The position numbers were made by a program, and so were the translations under genes. 64,000 nt of DNA from Archangium minus (GTDB lineage Bacteria; Myxococcota; Myxococcia; Myxococcales; Myxococcaceae), in the NCBI RefSeq assembly GCF_044360475.1, contig NZ_CP043494.1, positions 9,920,001-9,984,000 on the forward strand, written 5' to 3'. Shown here piece by piece: positions 26,830 through 37,337 of this stretch. The notes under the pieces were generated by a model. It was not told the DNA's origin, made no database searches, and saw only the letters and a list, made by a program, of their open reading frames with translations. The first letter of the stretch is position 1. The number at the start of each line of letters is the position of its first letter.

Positions 26830-27306
26830 ATGTACCGCAGCCCGAGCCCTCTTCCCGAGCAGACCCGCTCCGCCGTCTCCGCCACCCTCAACGAGCGGCT
26901 GGCCGATGGTCTGGACTTGCACAGTCAGATCAAGGTCGCCCACTGGAACATCAAGGGCCCGCAGTTCGCGGCGCTCCATCCGCTCTTCGAGACCTTCGCC
27001 GTCAGCCTGGCGACCCACAACGACTCCGTCGCCGAGCGCGCGGTGACGCTGGGTGGGAAGGCGTACGGAACGACCCGGCACGTGGCGAAGACGAGCCGCA
27101 TCCCGGACTATCCACAGGACACGACGAAGGACCTCGAGCACGTGCGGTTGTTGGCCGAGCGCATCGAGGCGTACCTGACCGGCGTGCGCGAGAGCCGCAA
27201 GGTGGCCGAGCAGCACCAGGACACGGACACGGTGGACCTGCTCACCGGCATCATCACCGAGTTCGAGAAGCACGCCTGGTTCCTGCGCGCCTCGCTGGAG
27301 AGCTGA
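26830..27306 (+). CDS. dps: Dps family DNA-binding ferritin-like protein
   Basis: The 158-residue helical protein has KVAHWNIKGPQFAALHPLFE, the Dps ferroxidase-site region with His, Asp and Glu ligands split between subunits. Dps forms a dodecamer that oxidises ferrous iron with peroxide and shields DNA. The ATG at 26830 is preceded by AAAGGA at good spacing, so an upstream start at 26728 inside the terminator is rejected. Its place after peroxiredoxin and AhpD fits a peroxide-defence group. Confidence 0.93.
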   Translation: MYRSPSPLPEQTRSAVSATLNERLADGLDLHSQIKVAHWNIKGPQFAALHPLFETFAVSLATHNDSVAERAVTLGGKAYGTTRHVAKTSRIPDYPQDTTKDLEHVRLLAERIEAYLTGVRESRKVAEQHQDTDTVDLLTGIITEFEKHAWFLRASLES

Positions 27307-27323
27307 GCCCGGACACCCCGCTC

Positions 27324-27359
27324 CTTCCAGGAGCCGAGTCTGGCCCGGGCTCCTGGAAG
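27324..27359. terminator. bidirectional hairpin terminator after dps
   Basis: CTTCCAGGAGCC (27324-27335) and GGCTCCTGGAAG (27348-27359) form a perfect 12-bp stem with a 12-nt loop, between the convergent dps and small lipoprotein genes. Confidence 0.65.
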
Positions 27360-27369
27360 CAGGTGTGCC

Positions 27370-27789
27370 TTACTGCCGCGGAGCCTCGTCCGTCTGGTTC
27401 GCGGCATCGTCGGTCGGACCCTCATCGATGACCTGGGAGTCCTCCTTCACGTCGCCGGAGCCACCGGCCGCATCACCGGAGCCACTGGCCGCATCACCGG
27501 AGCCACCGGTGGCCTGGTCCTGAGCCGGGGTCTTCGGCTCGTCACCGCCGGGCTCCTCCTGGACATCCCACTTCTGCCCGTCCGGAGTGGTCACCGTGCT
27601 GTGGGAGCCACTGTCACTGGAGGTCTCGCCGTCATAGACGGTGGGCGCGCCCTGACGATCCTGGCGAGCCTGCTCCTCGCCGATGATCTCCTCCATGGAG
27701 GGCTCGTCAGCGCTCCGCGCCTTCGAGGTGTTGGCACAGCCCCAGAGACCGAGCACCGCGGTGGCAGCCAGGATGGAAAGCTTCTTCAC
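27370..27789 (-). CDS. small acidic lipoprotein, hypothetical
   Basis: The product has 139 residues. GTG at 27787-27789 is chosen because AAGGAG lies 8 nt upstream. The signal peptide KKLSILAATAVLGLWGC ends in a lipobox-like cysteine near residue 18. The mature part is acidic, low in complexity and has three GGSGD/SGSGD-type repeats. It is probably a surface or periplasmic lipoprotein with an extended tail. No family was recognised. Confidence 0.65.
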   Translation of the reverse strand: MKKLSILAATAVLGLWGCANTSKARSADEPSMEEIIGEEQARQDRQGAPTVYDGETSSDSGSHSTVTTPDGQKWDVQEEPGGDEPKTPAQDQATGGSGDAASGSGDAAGGSGDVKEDSQVIDEGPTDDAANQTDEAPRQ

Positions 27790-27905
27790 GTTGCATCTCC
27801 TTGTCCGAGTCGTCCCCGAACAAGGTGGATGCCCTCCAGTCGGAGGCAAGGCGGCGAGCGGGCACTCCGAGCAGGGCCCGGACGCCCGCTCGCCTTCTCT
27901 GGCCC

Positions 27906-30134
27906 TTAGCGGGCCTGATCACCCGCGACGGACTGCTCGCCACCCAGGCCCATCTGGTGCAGCGAGAAGGCCCACAGGTCGGTGTACTCCTCGATGATCT
28001 TGCTCGTGGGTTTGCCCGCGCCATGGCCGGCCTTGGTCTCGATGCGGATGAGCACCGGGGCCTCGCCGGTCTGCGCCGCCTGGGCCGCCGCCGTGAACTT
28101 GAAGCTGTGGCCCGGCACCACGCGGTCATCGTGGTCCGCGGTGTGGACGAGCATCGCGGGGTAGCGCGCCGGCTTCAGGTTATGCAGCGGCGAGTACGCA
28201 TGGAGCGCCTTGAACTCCTCCGGGTTCTCCGCGGAGCCGAAGTCGCTCGTCCACGCCCAGCCGATGGTGAACTTGTGGAAGCGCAGCATGTCCATCACGC
28301 CCACGCCCGGCAGGGCCACGCCGAACAGGTCCGGACGCTGCGTCACTGCCGCGCCCACCAGCAGGCCACCGTTAGACCGACCGTTGATGGCCAGACGCGG
28401 GGTGGACGTGTACTTGTTGGAGATGAGCCACTCGGCCGCGGCGATGAAGTCGTCGAAGACGTTCTGCTTCTTCAGCTTCGTGCCGGCCTCGTGCCACTCG
28501 CGGCCGTACTCACCACCGCCGCGCAGGTTGGCCACGGCGTAGACGCCGCCCTGCTCCATCCACACCAGGTTGGCCACGTTGAAGCCCGGCGTCATCGGCG
28601 CGTTGAAGCCGCCGTAGCCGTAGAGCAGCGTGGGGTTCGTCCCATCCAGCTTCAGCCCCTTCTTGTGGCTGAGGAACATGGGGACGCGGGTGCCGTCCTT
28701 GCTCGTGTAGAAGATCTGCTTCGTCTCGTACTGCGACGGGTCGAACTTCACCGTCGGCGCCTTGAACACCTCGCTCTGACCCTTCTTCAAGTCATAGCGG
28801 TAGATGGTGGTCGGCGAGGTGTAGCTGGAGTAGGCGTAGAAGGTCTCCGTGTCCTCGCGCTTACCGCCAAGGCCGAAGACGGTGCCCAGGCCCGGCAGCG
28901 GCAGCTCGCCCGCGGGCTTGCCGTCACGCGAGTACAGGCGCACCTGCGAGTGCGCGTCCTTCATCACGTTGACGAGGAACTGGTCGTTGACGAGGCTCAC
29001 CGTGGAGAGGGTCTCCTCACCCTGGGGGATGACCTCCTTCCAGTTCTTGCGCTCCGGCTTGCGCAGATCGATCGCCACGACGCGGCCACGCGGCGCGTCC
29101 AGGTCCGTCTGGAACCAGAAGAGCGGACCGTCGTTGCCGATCAGGCCGTACTCGGCGTCCCACTCCTTGAGGAGCTCGACGACCTTGGCCTTGGGGTCCT
29201 TGAGGTCCTTGTAGAAGACGAGGTTCTTCTGCTCGGTGCCGCGCGTGACGTTGATGACCAGGTAGCGCCCGTCATCGGTGACGTGGCCGCCGAAGCCCCA
29301 CTCCTTCTGGTCCTTGCGCTCGTAGACGAGGACGTCCTCGCTCTGCGGCGTGCCCAGCTTGTGGAAGTAGAGTTTCTGGTAGTAGTTGGTCCCGCTGAGC
29401 GCCTCGCCGGCCTTGGGCTCGTCATAGCGGCTGTAGAAGAAGCCCTTGCCGTCCTTCGTCCACGAAGAACCCGAGAACTTCACCCACTTGACGATGTCCG
29501 GCAGATCCTTGCCCGTGCGCACGTCACGCACGCGGATCTCCTTCCAGTCACTGCCGGCGGAGGCCACGCCGTACGCCAGCAGGTTGCCATCCTGGGTGAT
29601 GTCCACGCCCGCCAGGGCCACCGTGCCATCCGCGGACAGCGTGTTCGGATCGAGCAGCACCCGGGGCTCGGCTCCGAGCGAGTCGGCCGTGTAGAGCACC
29701 GACTGGTTCTGCAGGCCGTTGTTGCGGCTGAAGAAGTAACGGGAGCCCTCACGCCAGGGCACCCCGTACTTCTCGTAGTCCCACAGCTCGGTCATCCGCT
29801 GCTTGATGCGGGCGCGAACGGGGATCTTCTCCAGATAGCCGAAGGTGAGCTGGTTCTCGGCTTCAATCCACTGGCGAGACTCGGGGGAGTCCGGGTTCTC
29901 CAGCCAGCGGTACGGATCGGCCACTTCGGTACCGTGGTAGTTGTCGACCACGGTGTCCTTGCGCGCCATCGGATAGCGCAGACGAACAGGAGCCTGGGCA
30001 GTGGCGGACGAGGCGGCCCCGGATTCGGAGGCCTGCGACGCGCTGGGGGCCTGGGCTTCCAGCTGCGTCGGGGCATGGCTGCAGTGCGTGAGCCAGAGGG
30101 CGCACGCGACGGCGGAGAATGCGCGAATTTTCAT
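27906..30134 (-). CDS. prolyl oligopeptidase family serine peptidase (S9A)
   Basis: The product has 742 residues. A signal-like N-terminus ending LTHC precedes a beta-propeller domain with YRWLENPDSP at its start and a C-terminal alpha/beta hydrolase domain. The catalytic Ser is in NGRSNGGLLV, the Asp in ADHDDRVVPGHS and the His in KAGHGAGKP. It would cleave short peptides after proline, here probably outside the cytoplasm. The lipobox is imperfect, so secretion versus lipid anchoring is uncertain. Confidence 0.92.
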   Translation of the reverse strand: MKIRAFSAVACALWLTHCSHAPTQLEAQAPSASQASESGAASSATAQAPVRLRYPMARKDTVVDNYHGTEVADPYRWLENPDSPESRQWIEAENQLTFGYLEKIPVRARIKQRMTELWDYEKYGVPWREGSRYFFSRNNGLQNQSVLYTADSLGAEPRVLLDPNTLSADGTVALAGVDITQDGNLLAYGVASAGSDWKEIRVRDVRTGKDLPDIVKWVKFSGSSWTKDGKGFFYSRYDEPKAGEALSGTNYYQKLYFHKLGTPQSEDVLVYERKDQKEWGFGGHVTDDGRYLVINVTRGTEQKNLVFYKDLKDPKAKVVELLKEWDAEYGLIGNDGPLFWFQTDLDAPRGRVVAIDLRKPERKNWKEVIPQGEETLSTVSLVNDQFLVNVMKDAHSQVRLYSRDGKPAGELPLPGLGTVFGLGGKREDTETFYAYSSYTSPTTIYRYDLKKGQSEVFKAPTVKFDPSQYETKQIFYTSKDGTRVPMFLSHKKGLKLDGTNPTLLYGYGGFNAPMTPGFNVANLVWMEQGGVYAVANLRGGGEYGREWHEAGTKLKKQNVFDDFIAAAEWLISNKYTSTPRLAINGRSNGGLLVGAAVTQRPDLFGVALPGVGVMDMLRFHKFTIGWAWTSDFGSAENPEEFKALHAYSPLHNLKPARYPAMLVHTADHDDRVVPGHSFKFTAAAQAAQTGEAPVLIRIETKAGHGAGKPTSKIIEEYTDLWAFSLHQMGLGGEQSVAGDQAR

Positions 30135-30231
30135 GGTGCGCGCGAACCTACCAGCCCGGGGACGTATTTCCGAAACGGGGCATGACTCACCGCGTCGGAA
30201 CCGCCCCCGGGCGCGCACCCTCAGGACGCGT

Positions 30232-32331
30232 TCACCACACCTTCACGCGCTTGTCGGGCGGCAGGTACGCGCCATCGCCTTCCTTCACGCCGAAGGCCGA
30301 GTAGAACTCAGGCATGTTGCGCACCACGCCGTTCACCCGGTACTCGCCCGGGGAGTGCGGATCCGTGAGCAGTTGCTGCCGGAGCGCGTCGTCGCGGTTG
30401 AGCGTGCGCCACACCTGGGCCCAGCCCAGGAAGAAGCGCTGATCCCCGGTGAAGCCCTCGATGACCGGAGCGCCCTGCTCTCCCAGGGACAGCTTGTAGG
30501 CCTTGTAGGCCACGGTCAGGCCGCTCAGGTCGCCGATGTTCTCGCCCAGCGTCAGCTTGCCGTTGACGTTCAGGCCCTGCAGCGGGCTGAAGGCGCTGTA
30601 CTGGTCGGCGAGCATGGTGGTGCGCTGCTGGAAGGCGGTCTTGTCCTCCGCGGTCCACCAATCGCGCAGGTTGCCGTCACCGTCGGAGCGGCTGCCCTGG
30701 TCGTCGAAGCCGTGGCTGATCTCATGCCCGATGACGCCGCCGATGGCGCCGTAGTTGGTGGCGTCATCCGCCTCGGGGTTGAAGAACGGCGGCTGGAGGA
30801 TGGCGGCCGGGAAGACGATCTCGTTCATCGTCGAGCTGTAGTAGGCATTCACCGTCTGCGGCGTCATGCCCCACTCGAGCCGGTCAATGGGCTTGCCGAG
30901 CTTGTCCACGTTGCGGCGGAACTCGACCTCGCTGGAGCGCCGCACGTTGCCGATGAGATCGCCCTTGTCGATGGTGAGCGCGGAGTAGTCCTTCCACTTC
31001 TCCGGGTAGCCGATCTTCACGTTGAACTTCGCCAGCTTGGCCTGGGCCTGGGCCTTGGTGGAGGGGCTCATCCACTCGAGCTGATCAATCCCCTTCTGGA
31101 AGGCCACACGCAGGTTCTTCACCAGCTCCTGCATGCGGACCTTGCTCTCGGGGCTGAAGTGGCGGTCCACGTAGAGCTTGCCGAGCACCTCGCCCAGCGC
31201 GAGCTCCACCGTCTCCACGCCGCGCTTCCAGCGGGGGCGGTTCTCCTGCAGGCCCTGGAGCGTCTTGCCGTAGAAGACGAAGTGGGCCTCCTCGAAGGGG
31301 CTGCTCAGCAGGGGCGCGTACCTGTCGAGCACCTTGAAGGAGAGGTACGTCTTGAGCGTGGGCAGCGGCGTGCTGGCCAGCGTCGAAGCCAGGGCCTGGA
31401 AGTAGTCCGGCTGGCGGATGATGACGCCCGGCGTCTTCTCCTCGCCCGCGGCCTGGAGGAAGCGTGACCAGGAGAAGCCCGGCGTGAGCTTGTCCAGCTC
31501 GGCGACGCTCTTGAGGTTGTAGGTGGCCTCGCGGTCGCGGTTGCGCACGCGATCCCAGTGCTTCTCCGCCAGCGAGGTCTCCAGGGCCAGGATGGCCTTG
31601 GCCCCACCCGCGGGATCCTTCTCACCCGCCAGGCGCAGCAGCGTCTCGATATAGGTGAGGTACGCGGCGCGCGTCTCGACGAAGCGAGGCTCCTGCTTGA
31701 AGTAGTAGTCGCGGTCCGGCAGGCCCAACCCGCTCTGGTTGGCGTAGACGATGTAGCGGTCCGCCTGCTTCGCGTCCTGACCCACGTAGGTGGAGAACGG
31801 CATCTGGACGCCCAGACGTGCCAGCGAGCCGATCAGCTCCGGCAGATCCTTCTTGTCCTTGAGCGCGGCGACACGGGCGAGGTCCGGACGCACCGGCTCA
31901 ACGCCAAGCGACTGGATGCGCGCCGTATCCATGAAGCTCTGGTACAGGTCACCCACCTTCTGCAGGTCGGAGCCGGCCTTCGTGTCCTGGGCGGCGGCGG
32001 CCTCCTCGATGATGGCGCGAAGGGCGGCCTCGCTCTTGTCGCGCAGCTCGATGAAGGAGCCGTAACGGCCCTTGTCCGCGGGGATCTGCGCCGTCTTCAG
32101 CCACGTGCCGTTGACGTAGCGGAAGAAGTCATCCTGCGGGCGCACGCTGGTGTCGAAGTACTTCATCTCGACACCGAGCGCCCGGGGCTTCGCGGTCTGG
32201 GCGGTCGGGGTCTGCTGCTGCATGGTCGCGTCCGGCGGGGTGTTGCGCGTTGTAGCCGTGCACCCCAGGAGGAGGCAGGCGCCGAGCGTGCCGCTAGCCC
32301 AGGAATGACGGAGGAACTTCATGCTGTTCAT
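30232..32331 (-). CDS. M13 family metallopeptidase (neprilysin/PepO-like) lipoprotein
   Basis: The 699-residue protein has a signal peptide with lipobox LLLGC, then the M13 N- and C-terminal domains. The zinc motif is GHEISHGFDDQG, the third ligand lies in GENIGDLSG, and the substrate-binding NAYYSSTMNEIVFPAAIL precedes it. It is an oligopeptide endopeptidase, probably anchored in the cell envelope. It precedes the S9 peptidase gene in the same direction, giving a two-peptidase unit. Starts at 32331 and 32322 are both possible. Confidence 0.93.
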   Translation of the reverse strand: MNSMKFLRHSWASGTLGACLLLGCTATTRNTPPDATMQQQTPTAQTAKPRALGVEMKYFDTSVRPQDDFFRYVNGTWLKTAQIPADKGRYGSFIELRDKSEAALRAIIEEAAAAQDTKAGSDLQKVGDLYQSFMDTARIQSLGVEPVRPDLARVAALKDKKDLPELIGSLARLGVQMPFSTYVGQDAKQADRYIVYANQSGLGLPDRDYYFKQEPRFVETRAAYLTYIETLLRLAGEKDPAGGAKAILALETSLAEKHWDRVRNRDREATYNLKSVAELDKLTPGFSWSRFLQAAGEEKTPGVIIRQPDYFQALASTLASTPLPTLKTYLSFKVLDRYAPLLSSPFEEAHFVFYGKTLQGLQENRPRWKRGVETVELALGEVLGKLYVDRHFSPESKVRMQELVKNLRVAFQKGIDQLEWMSPSTKAQAQAKLAKFNVKIGYPEKWKDYSALTIDKGDLIGNVRRSSEVEFRRNVDKLGKPIDRLEWGMTPQTVNAYYSSTMNEIVFPAAILQPPFFNPEADDATNYGAIGGVIGHEISHGFDDQGSRSDGDGNLRDWWTAEDKTAFQQRTTMLADQYSAFSPLQGLNVNGKLTLGENIGDLSGLTVAYKAYKLSLGEQGAPVIEGFTGDQRFFLGWAQVWRTLNRDDALRQQLLTDPHSPGEYRVNGVVRNMPEFYSAFGVKEGDGAYLPPDKRVKVW

Positions 32332-32539
32332 GCGCTCTCACTGTGCTGTGTCGAGTGGGACGAAAGTAGGTAACTCCGGAAGCGACGGGGAATTCCCAGG
32401 ACGCCCGGGATTCCACCCCCCTTCGGAGGCGCGCATGCTGCCCGGGCCGGGAGCGCAACGTCCACCCGCTCCCAGTAGCCCCTTCCGACACGCCGGGTCG
32501 TGACGGATTCTTCATCCTCCAGGCTCTCCCCCGTGGCAG

Positions 32540-33009
32540 ATGATGCGCCGCGACAAAGGGAGGATGAGCATGCGCTTCGACCGGCTTCTGCACAGTGACG
32601 CCCCACCCGCCACCCTCCTCATCCGGGTGATGGTGGGCGCGGTCTTCCTTTCCGAGGGCATCCAGAAGTTCCTCTTCCCCGGAGAGCTGGGGGTCGGCCG
32701 CTTCACGAAGATTGGCCTTCCCGCTCCGGAGGTGCTGGCTCCCTTCGTTGGAGTGGTGGAGATCGTCGGGGGCACGCTCCTGCTGCTCGGACTCATGACG
32801 CGGCTGGCGGCGGTGCCGCTGATCATCAACATGCTCGTGGCCATCGCCAGCACGAAGGTGCCCATCCTCCTGCAGCGTGGCTTCTGGAACATGGCGCACG
32901 ACTCCCGGACGGACTTCTCGATGCTGCTTGGCTCCCTCTTCCTGCTCCTCGTCGGGGCGGGGCCGAGGTCGTTGGATGCTCGGCTCTCGGCTCGCACGGG
33001 GAACCGGAC

Positions 33010-33013
<4 letters not shown>
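32540..33013 (+). CDS. DoxX family membrane protein
   Basis: The 157-residue protein has four hydrophobic segments and the DoxX-typical LIRVMVGAVFLSEGIQKFLF and EIVGGTLLLLGLMTRLAA. DoxX proteins are inner-membrane proteins tied to oxidative or thiol stress in some species. Its stop overlaps the start of the chromate transporter gene (ATGA), so they are cotranscribed. An ATG at 32570 is an alternative start. Confidence 0.85.
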
Positions 33014-34164
<1,151 letters not shown>

Positions 34165-34218
34165 CCAGGGCGGCGGCCTTAACCCCCTTCAGGGGAAAGT
34201 GACCGAAGGGGATGAATG

Positions 34219-34356
34219 CTCCCTCTCCCCCTGGGAGAGGGTTGGGGTGAGGGTATCCGAGCCCGTTCTTCCAACCCGTGGCCCTCAGTGTAAACACGGG
34301 GTTCAACCCGAGGCCCTGGCACCCTCACCCCGTCCCTCTCCCGAAGGGAGAGGGGA
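34219..34356. repeat. 140-bp palindromic interspersed repeat, copy 2
   Basis: It has the same design as the element at 15.1 kb. Left hairpin CCCTCTCCC-CCT-GGGAGAGGG is at 34221-34241 and right hairpin CCCTCTCCC-GAA-GGGAGAGGG at 34334-34354. The core shares TCCGAGCCCGTTCTTC, AACCC(A/G)TGGCC and GTTCAACCCG with copy 1. Hairpin loops differ while stems are kept, so pairing is under selection or the copies were made from variants. It lies between convergent genes. Confidence 0.75.
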
Positions 34357-34383
34357 AATCTTCGCGGACTTACCTGAAAGGGA

Positions 34384-35196
34384 TCAGCCGTTCGCCGCCT
34401 CGGAGCGCGTGACGAATCCACGAGCCAGTCGCCGACGATCCTCCTTGTAGCGCCGCAGCAGCCACTGGCCCGCGGGCCTCGCCTGGATGGCCGCGCGCAG
34501 CTCGGCGATCTCGAGCGGTACGATCTCTCCGGGTCGCACCGCGTACGGAGAACCCTCCGTCGCCATCAGCGGACCGTAGAGCGCCGCTGCAGTGATATCC
34601 GCGATCGACAGAGACTCGCCCACCAGATAGCGCGAGGGGTCTCCTTGAATCTCCCGCTCCAGCCGCTCGATTCCCTCCAGGATCTTCACACGCGACTCCT
34701 CCACCTTGTCGGGCGTCAGCGTGTACTGGCGCCGGATGGCCGCCTTGATGAGGGGGAGCATCGCGGACCCGACCAGGCGCAGCGGCGGCGTGAACGCGTT
34801 GAACATGAATGACTTGATGTCCGCGTCACTGGCGAAGAGCTTCGCGTACACCCAGCGGCGCACGTGCTTGCCAGCCACCTCGTCGTAGTAGGCCTCCAGC
34901 TCGAGGACCCGCTCGCGCTCGGGCCCCGCGGTCGGTATCAGCGCGGGCGTCGAGGGATGGGCTCGATCCAGGTGCAGGGCGATGTCGGTCGAATCAGCGA
35001 CGACGGTCCCCCCATCCACCATCACGGGCACGGTGCCTCGACCCCCCTTCGTCAGACGCTTCGTCACCAGGCGGTGCAGGCCGGGAATCAGGTTCTCGAT
35101 GCGAAAAGAGAGTCCCTTGGCGTCGAGGTTCCAGCGGGTCTTCTCGCAGTAGTGCGAGATGGGGATTTGGTAGAGGGTGATCTCTGGCGGGGGCAT
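34384..35196 (-). CDS. glutathione S-transferase family protein
   Basis: The product has 270 residues. The N-terminal thioredoxin-like domain carries ISHYCEKTRWNLDAKGL, with a Cys at the usual active-site position, and VPVMVDGGTVVADSTDI with the glutathione-binding region. The C-terminal helical domain includes YLVGESLSIADITAAAL. ATG at 35196 is preferred; an ATG ending at 35223 is possible. It is a cytoplasmic thiol transferase or peroxidase of unknown substrate. Confidence 0.85.
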   Translation of the reverse strand: MPPPEITLYQIPISHYCEKTRWNLDAKGLSFRIENLIPGLHRLVTKRLTKGGRGTVPVMVDGGTVVADSTDIALHLDRAHPSTPALIPTAGPERERVLELEAYYDEVAGKHVRRWVYAKLFASDADIKSFMFNAFTPPLRLVGSAMLPLIKAAIRRQYTLTPDKVEESRVKILEGIERLEREIQGDPSRYLVGESLSIADITAAALYGPLMATEGSPYAVRPGEIVPLEIAELRAAIQARPAGQWLLRRYKEDRRRLARGFVTRSEAANG

Positions 35197-35413
35197 GTCG
35201 GGGCCTCGGGTTGCCGGGAGCATGCCGTTCCCGCTCCTCCCGGTACAACCGTCCGAGCGTGACGAATCCACCCCCAGACTGTGCAACCCCCTGCACGGGA
35301 GCCAGACCAAGCCTCGAGGCTTCGCGGGTTTGCACGAAGGGCACGCGGGTTGCTCTCATGAACATCCGTCCGGAGCCCAGTGCAGCCGGGTCCCCTCTCA
35401 GCGGAGCTGTCCC

Positions 35414-36223
35414 ATGCGAATTCCTACGTGCCTCGCCCTCGTCCTCCTCTCCACCGCCTGCGGCCGGGAGTTGCCCTCGAAGGAGGAGATCGAAGACGCG
35501 AGGGTTCGGGTGGACCTCGCGGTCCACGCGGCGCATCAGGCCCGCACGGCGCTCGAGCTGCTCGGACTTCTCCCCGTCTACACCTGCGGCGAGCCGCGGC
35601 GCACCTTCGTGGGCAAGGTCACCGACGGTGTCCAGGTGCAGGTGGCCTGCGTCACCGCCACCGCCAAGGCCCTGGACGACACCTCGGACGAGGTGGTGCT
35701 CTCCTTCCCCGAGGCCCACTGCACCGTGAACGGGCACACCGTGTCCGGCCAGAGCGCCTTCATCTTCCAGGGAGGCGAGGAGCGGATGGACGTCTTCGCC
35801 GATCTACGCAGGCTGAAGGTGGATGGCGAGTCACTCGAGGCCAAGGTGGGCTACGGCACCTGCGGCGACGAGAAGCGCTTCTGGACCGAGGCAGCGGGCG
35901 CCCTCCCAGGCCGGGCCGGCAGCAGCTACAGCGTGAACGGTCGGGTGGGCCTGCGCGACAATGGCCTGCCGCTCATCGGCGGCACCACGCTCGTATTCGA
36001 TGGGCCCGCCGAGGTCTCCGGGCCGCTGGGCACGGATCACATCACCCTCACCGAGCTGCAGTACGAGGTGGGCGAGTTCCTGCCCAAGAAGGGCGAGGCC
36101 CTCATCACGACCGCGGATGGCCGCCGGCTCAGGGTCACCTTCAGTGAAGTGCTGTGGCGCGTGGGCAAGGTGGAGGTCGAAATCGACGATAAGGAGCCGG
36201 TGACGGTGCCCATCGTTCGTTGA
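35414..36223 (+). CDS. hypothetical lipoprotein
   Basis: The product has 269 residues. The signal peptide MRIPTCLALVLLSTAC ends in a clear lipobox Cys16, giving a predicted lipoprotein. The mature part begins with a charged helix, then a beta-rich domain with scattered cysteines (YTCGEP, VACVTA, AHCTVN, YGTCGDE) that could form disulfides. GGAGCTGT precedes the ATG. No known family was recognised. Confidence 0.7.
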   Translation: MRIPTCLALVLLSTACGRELPSKEEIEDARVRVDLAVHAAHQARTALELLGLLPVYTCGEPRRTFVGKVTDGVQVQVACVTATAKALDDTSDEVVLSFPEAHCTVNGHTVSGQSAFIFQGGEERMDVFADLRRLKVDGESLEAKVGYGTCGDEKRFWTEAAGALPGRAGSSYSVNGRVGLRDNGLPLIGGTTLVFDGPAEVSGPLGTDHITLTELQYEVGEFLPKKGEALITTADGRRLRVTFSEVLWRVGKVEVEIDDKEPVTVPIVR

Positions 36224-36245
36224 GTCCGAGGTAGGATTCCGGGGC

Positions 36246-36677
36246 ATGACCGCCCCAGACTCCCGTCCCTCCCCTGGCCTGCTCGCCCGTGCCCTGAAGA
36301 AGGTCGGGCAGCTCACCAGCCCGGAGACCCGCTCGGGCCAGGTCTTCGCCAAGGCCGAGCGGGGTCTCACCCAGGTGGCCGCGCGCCTCGCCGAGAGCCC
36401 CACCTTCCTGCGCGTCAGCGGCGGCCTCATGCGCCGCGGCTTCACCGAGCAGATCCGCCGCGCATCGATGATGGAGAAGACGCTGCACTCGCTGCGCGTG
36501 CCCACCGCCTCCGAGGTCGAGGCCTTGCGCGACCAGCTGCGCCGCATGGGCGATCAGGTCGAGGCACTGGGCTCGCAGCTCGAGCACGTCGTCGAGCTGC
36601 TGGAGCGCCAGGAGCAGCAGCCGGCCCCCTCCTCCACCCCCGCGCCCCGCCGCCGCCGGACGCCTTCCTCCCGGTAG
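36246..36677 (+). CDS. small coiled-coil protein, possible PHA-granule or PhaE-like partner
   Basis: The product has 143 residues. The middle and C-terminal part (about 85-122) is a heptad-rich coiled coil (ALRDQLRRMGDQVEALGSQL), followed by a Pro/Ser/Arg-rich basic tail. No signal or membrane segment is present. It lies just upstream of a TetR regulator and a class III-like PHA synthase. Coiled-coil proteins at such loci are often phasins or PhaE/PhaM-type partners. That role is inferred from context only. Confidence 0.55.
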   Translation: MTAPDSRPSPGLLARALKKVGQLTSPETRSGQVFAKAERGLTQVAARLAESPTFLRVSGGLMRRGFTEQIRRASMMEKTLHSLRVPTASEVEALRDQLRRMGDQVEALGSQLEHVVELLERQEQQPAPSSTPAPRRRRTPSSR

Positions 36678-36703
36678 GTCTCTTGGGACCCACGAGGTCT
36701 CCC

Positions 36704-37300
36704 ATGCCTCGGACCGCAGAACAGAACCAGCGGCTGAAGGAGGAGCGGCGGCGCGCACTGCTGAAGGCGGCGCGCGAGGTCTTCGCTCGCCGGGGGCTGG
36801 CGGCCACCAAGATGACGGACCTCGCCGCCGCCGCGGGCATCAGCTACGGGCTCGTCTACCACTACTTTCCGGACAAGGAGTCCGTGTTCGCCGCACTCGT
36901 GGAGGAGGCCGTGCGGGGTGGCATCGAGCTGCTCGCCTCGGCGAGGCGAAGACCCGGAACACCCTGGGAGCAGCTCCACTATGTCTGCACTCGGCTTCTG
37001 GAGGGCATCCGAGAGGAGCCCTCGATTCCCCTCATCCTCGTGCAGGCGCATGCCAGCGAGAGCGTCCCCGCTGTGGTGGAGCAGGCCCTGGACCGCTACA
37101 GCACCCAGTTCAACCGGCACCTCGAGGAGCTCATCGAGTCCGGACAGAAGGCGGGGCAGATCGTGAACGTCCCGGCCACAGAGCTCGCGCGGACCTTCCT
37201 GGCCACAGTGCAGGGGCTCGCGCTGACGCAGATCTTCCCCCAGCTGAGGAAGACGCCGTTTCCCTCCACCGACACCATCCTGCGGCTCTTCAAGCCCTGA
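36704..37300 (+). CDS. TetR/AcrR family transcriptional regulator
   Basis: The 198-residue protein has an N-terminal TetR helix-turn-helix (LLKAAREVFARRGLAATKM, then GISYGLVYHYFPDKESVF) and a helical ligand-binding domain. GAGGT lies upstream of the ATG at 36704. It is flanked by the coiled-coil protein gene and the PHA synthase gene, which are its likely targets. Confidence 0.88.
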   Translation: MPRTAEQNQRLKEERRRALLKAAREVFARRGLAATKMTDLAAAAGISYGLVYHYFPDKESVFAALVEEAVRGGIELLASARRRPGTPWEQLHYVCTRLLEGIREEPSIPLILVQAHASESVPAVVEQALDRYSTQFNRHLEELIESGQKAGQIVNVPATELARTFLATVQGLALTQIFPQLRKTPFPSTDTILRLFKP

Positions 37301-37306
37301 GCTATG

Positions 37307-37319
37307 GTAGCGGCTACCT
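37307..37319. promoter_or_regulatory. short palindrome, candidate TetR operator before phaC
   Basis: GGTAG-CGG-CTACC lies in the 37-nt gap between the TetR stop and the phaC start. Symmetry and position next to a TetR gene are the only support; the site is short for a TetR operator. Confidence 0.3.
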
Positions 37320-37337
37320 GATACCCGGAGCTCTCTC

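Noticed and set aside
27430..27520. Short direct repeats (GGAGCCACTGGCCGCATCACC type) considered as a CRISPR-like array
   Set aside because: They encode the GGSGD-type amino-acid repeats of a lipoprotein and have no unique spacers.
27801..31467. Long + strand ORFs opposite the two peptidase genes
   Set aside because: The - strand carries complete catalytic motifs of S9 and M13 peptidases; the + frames have no recognisable domains.
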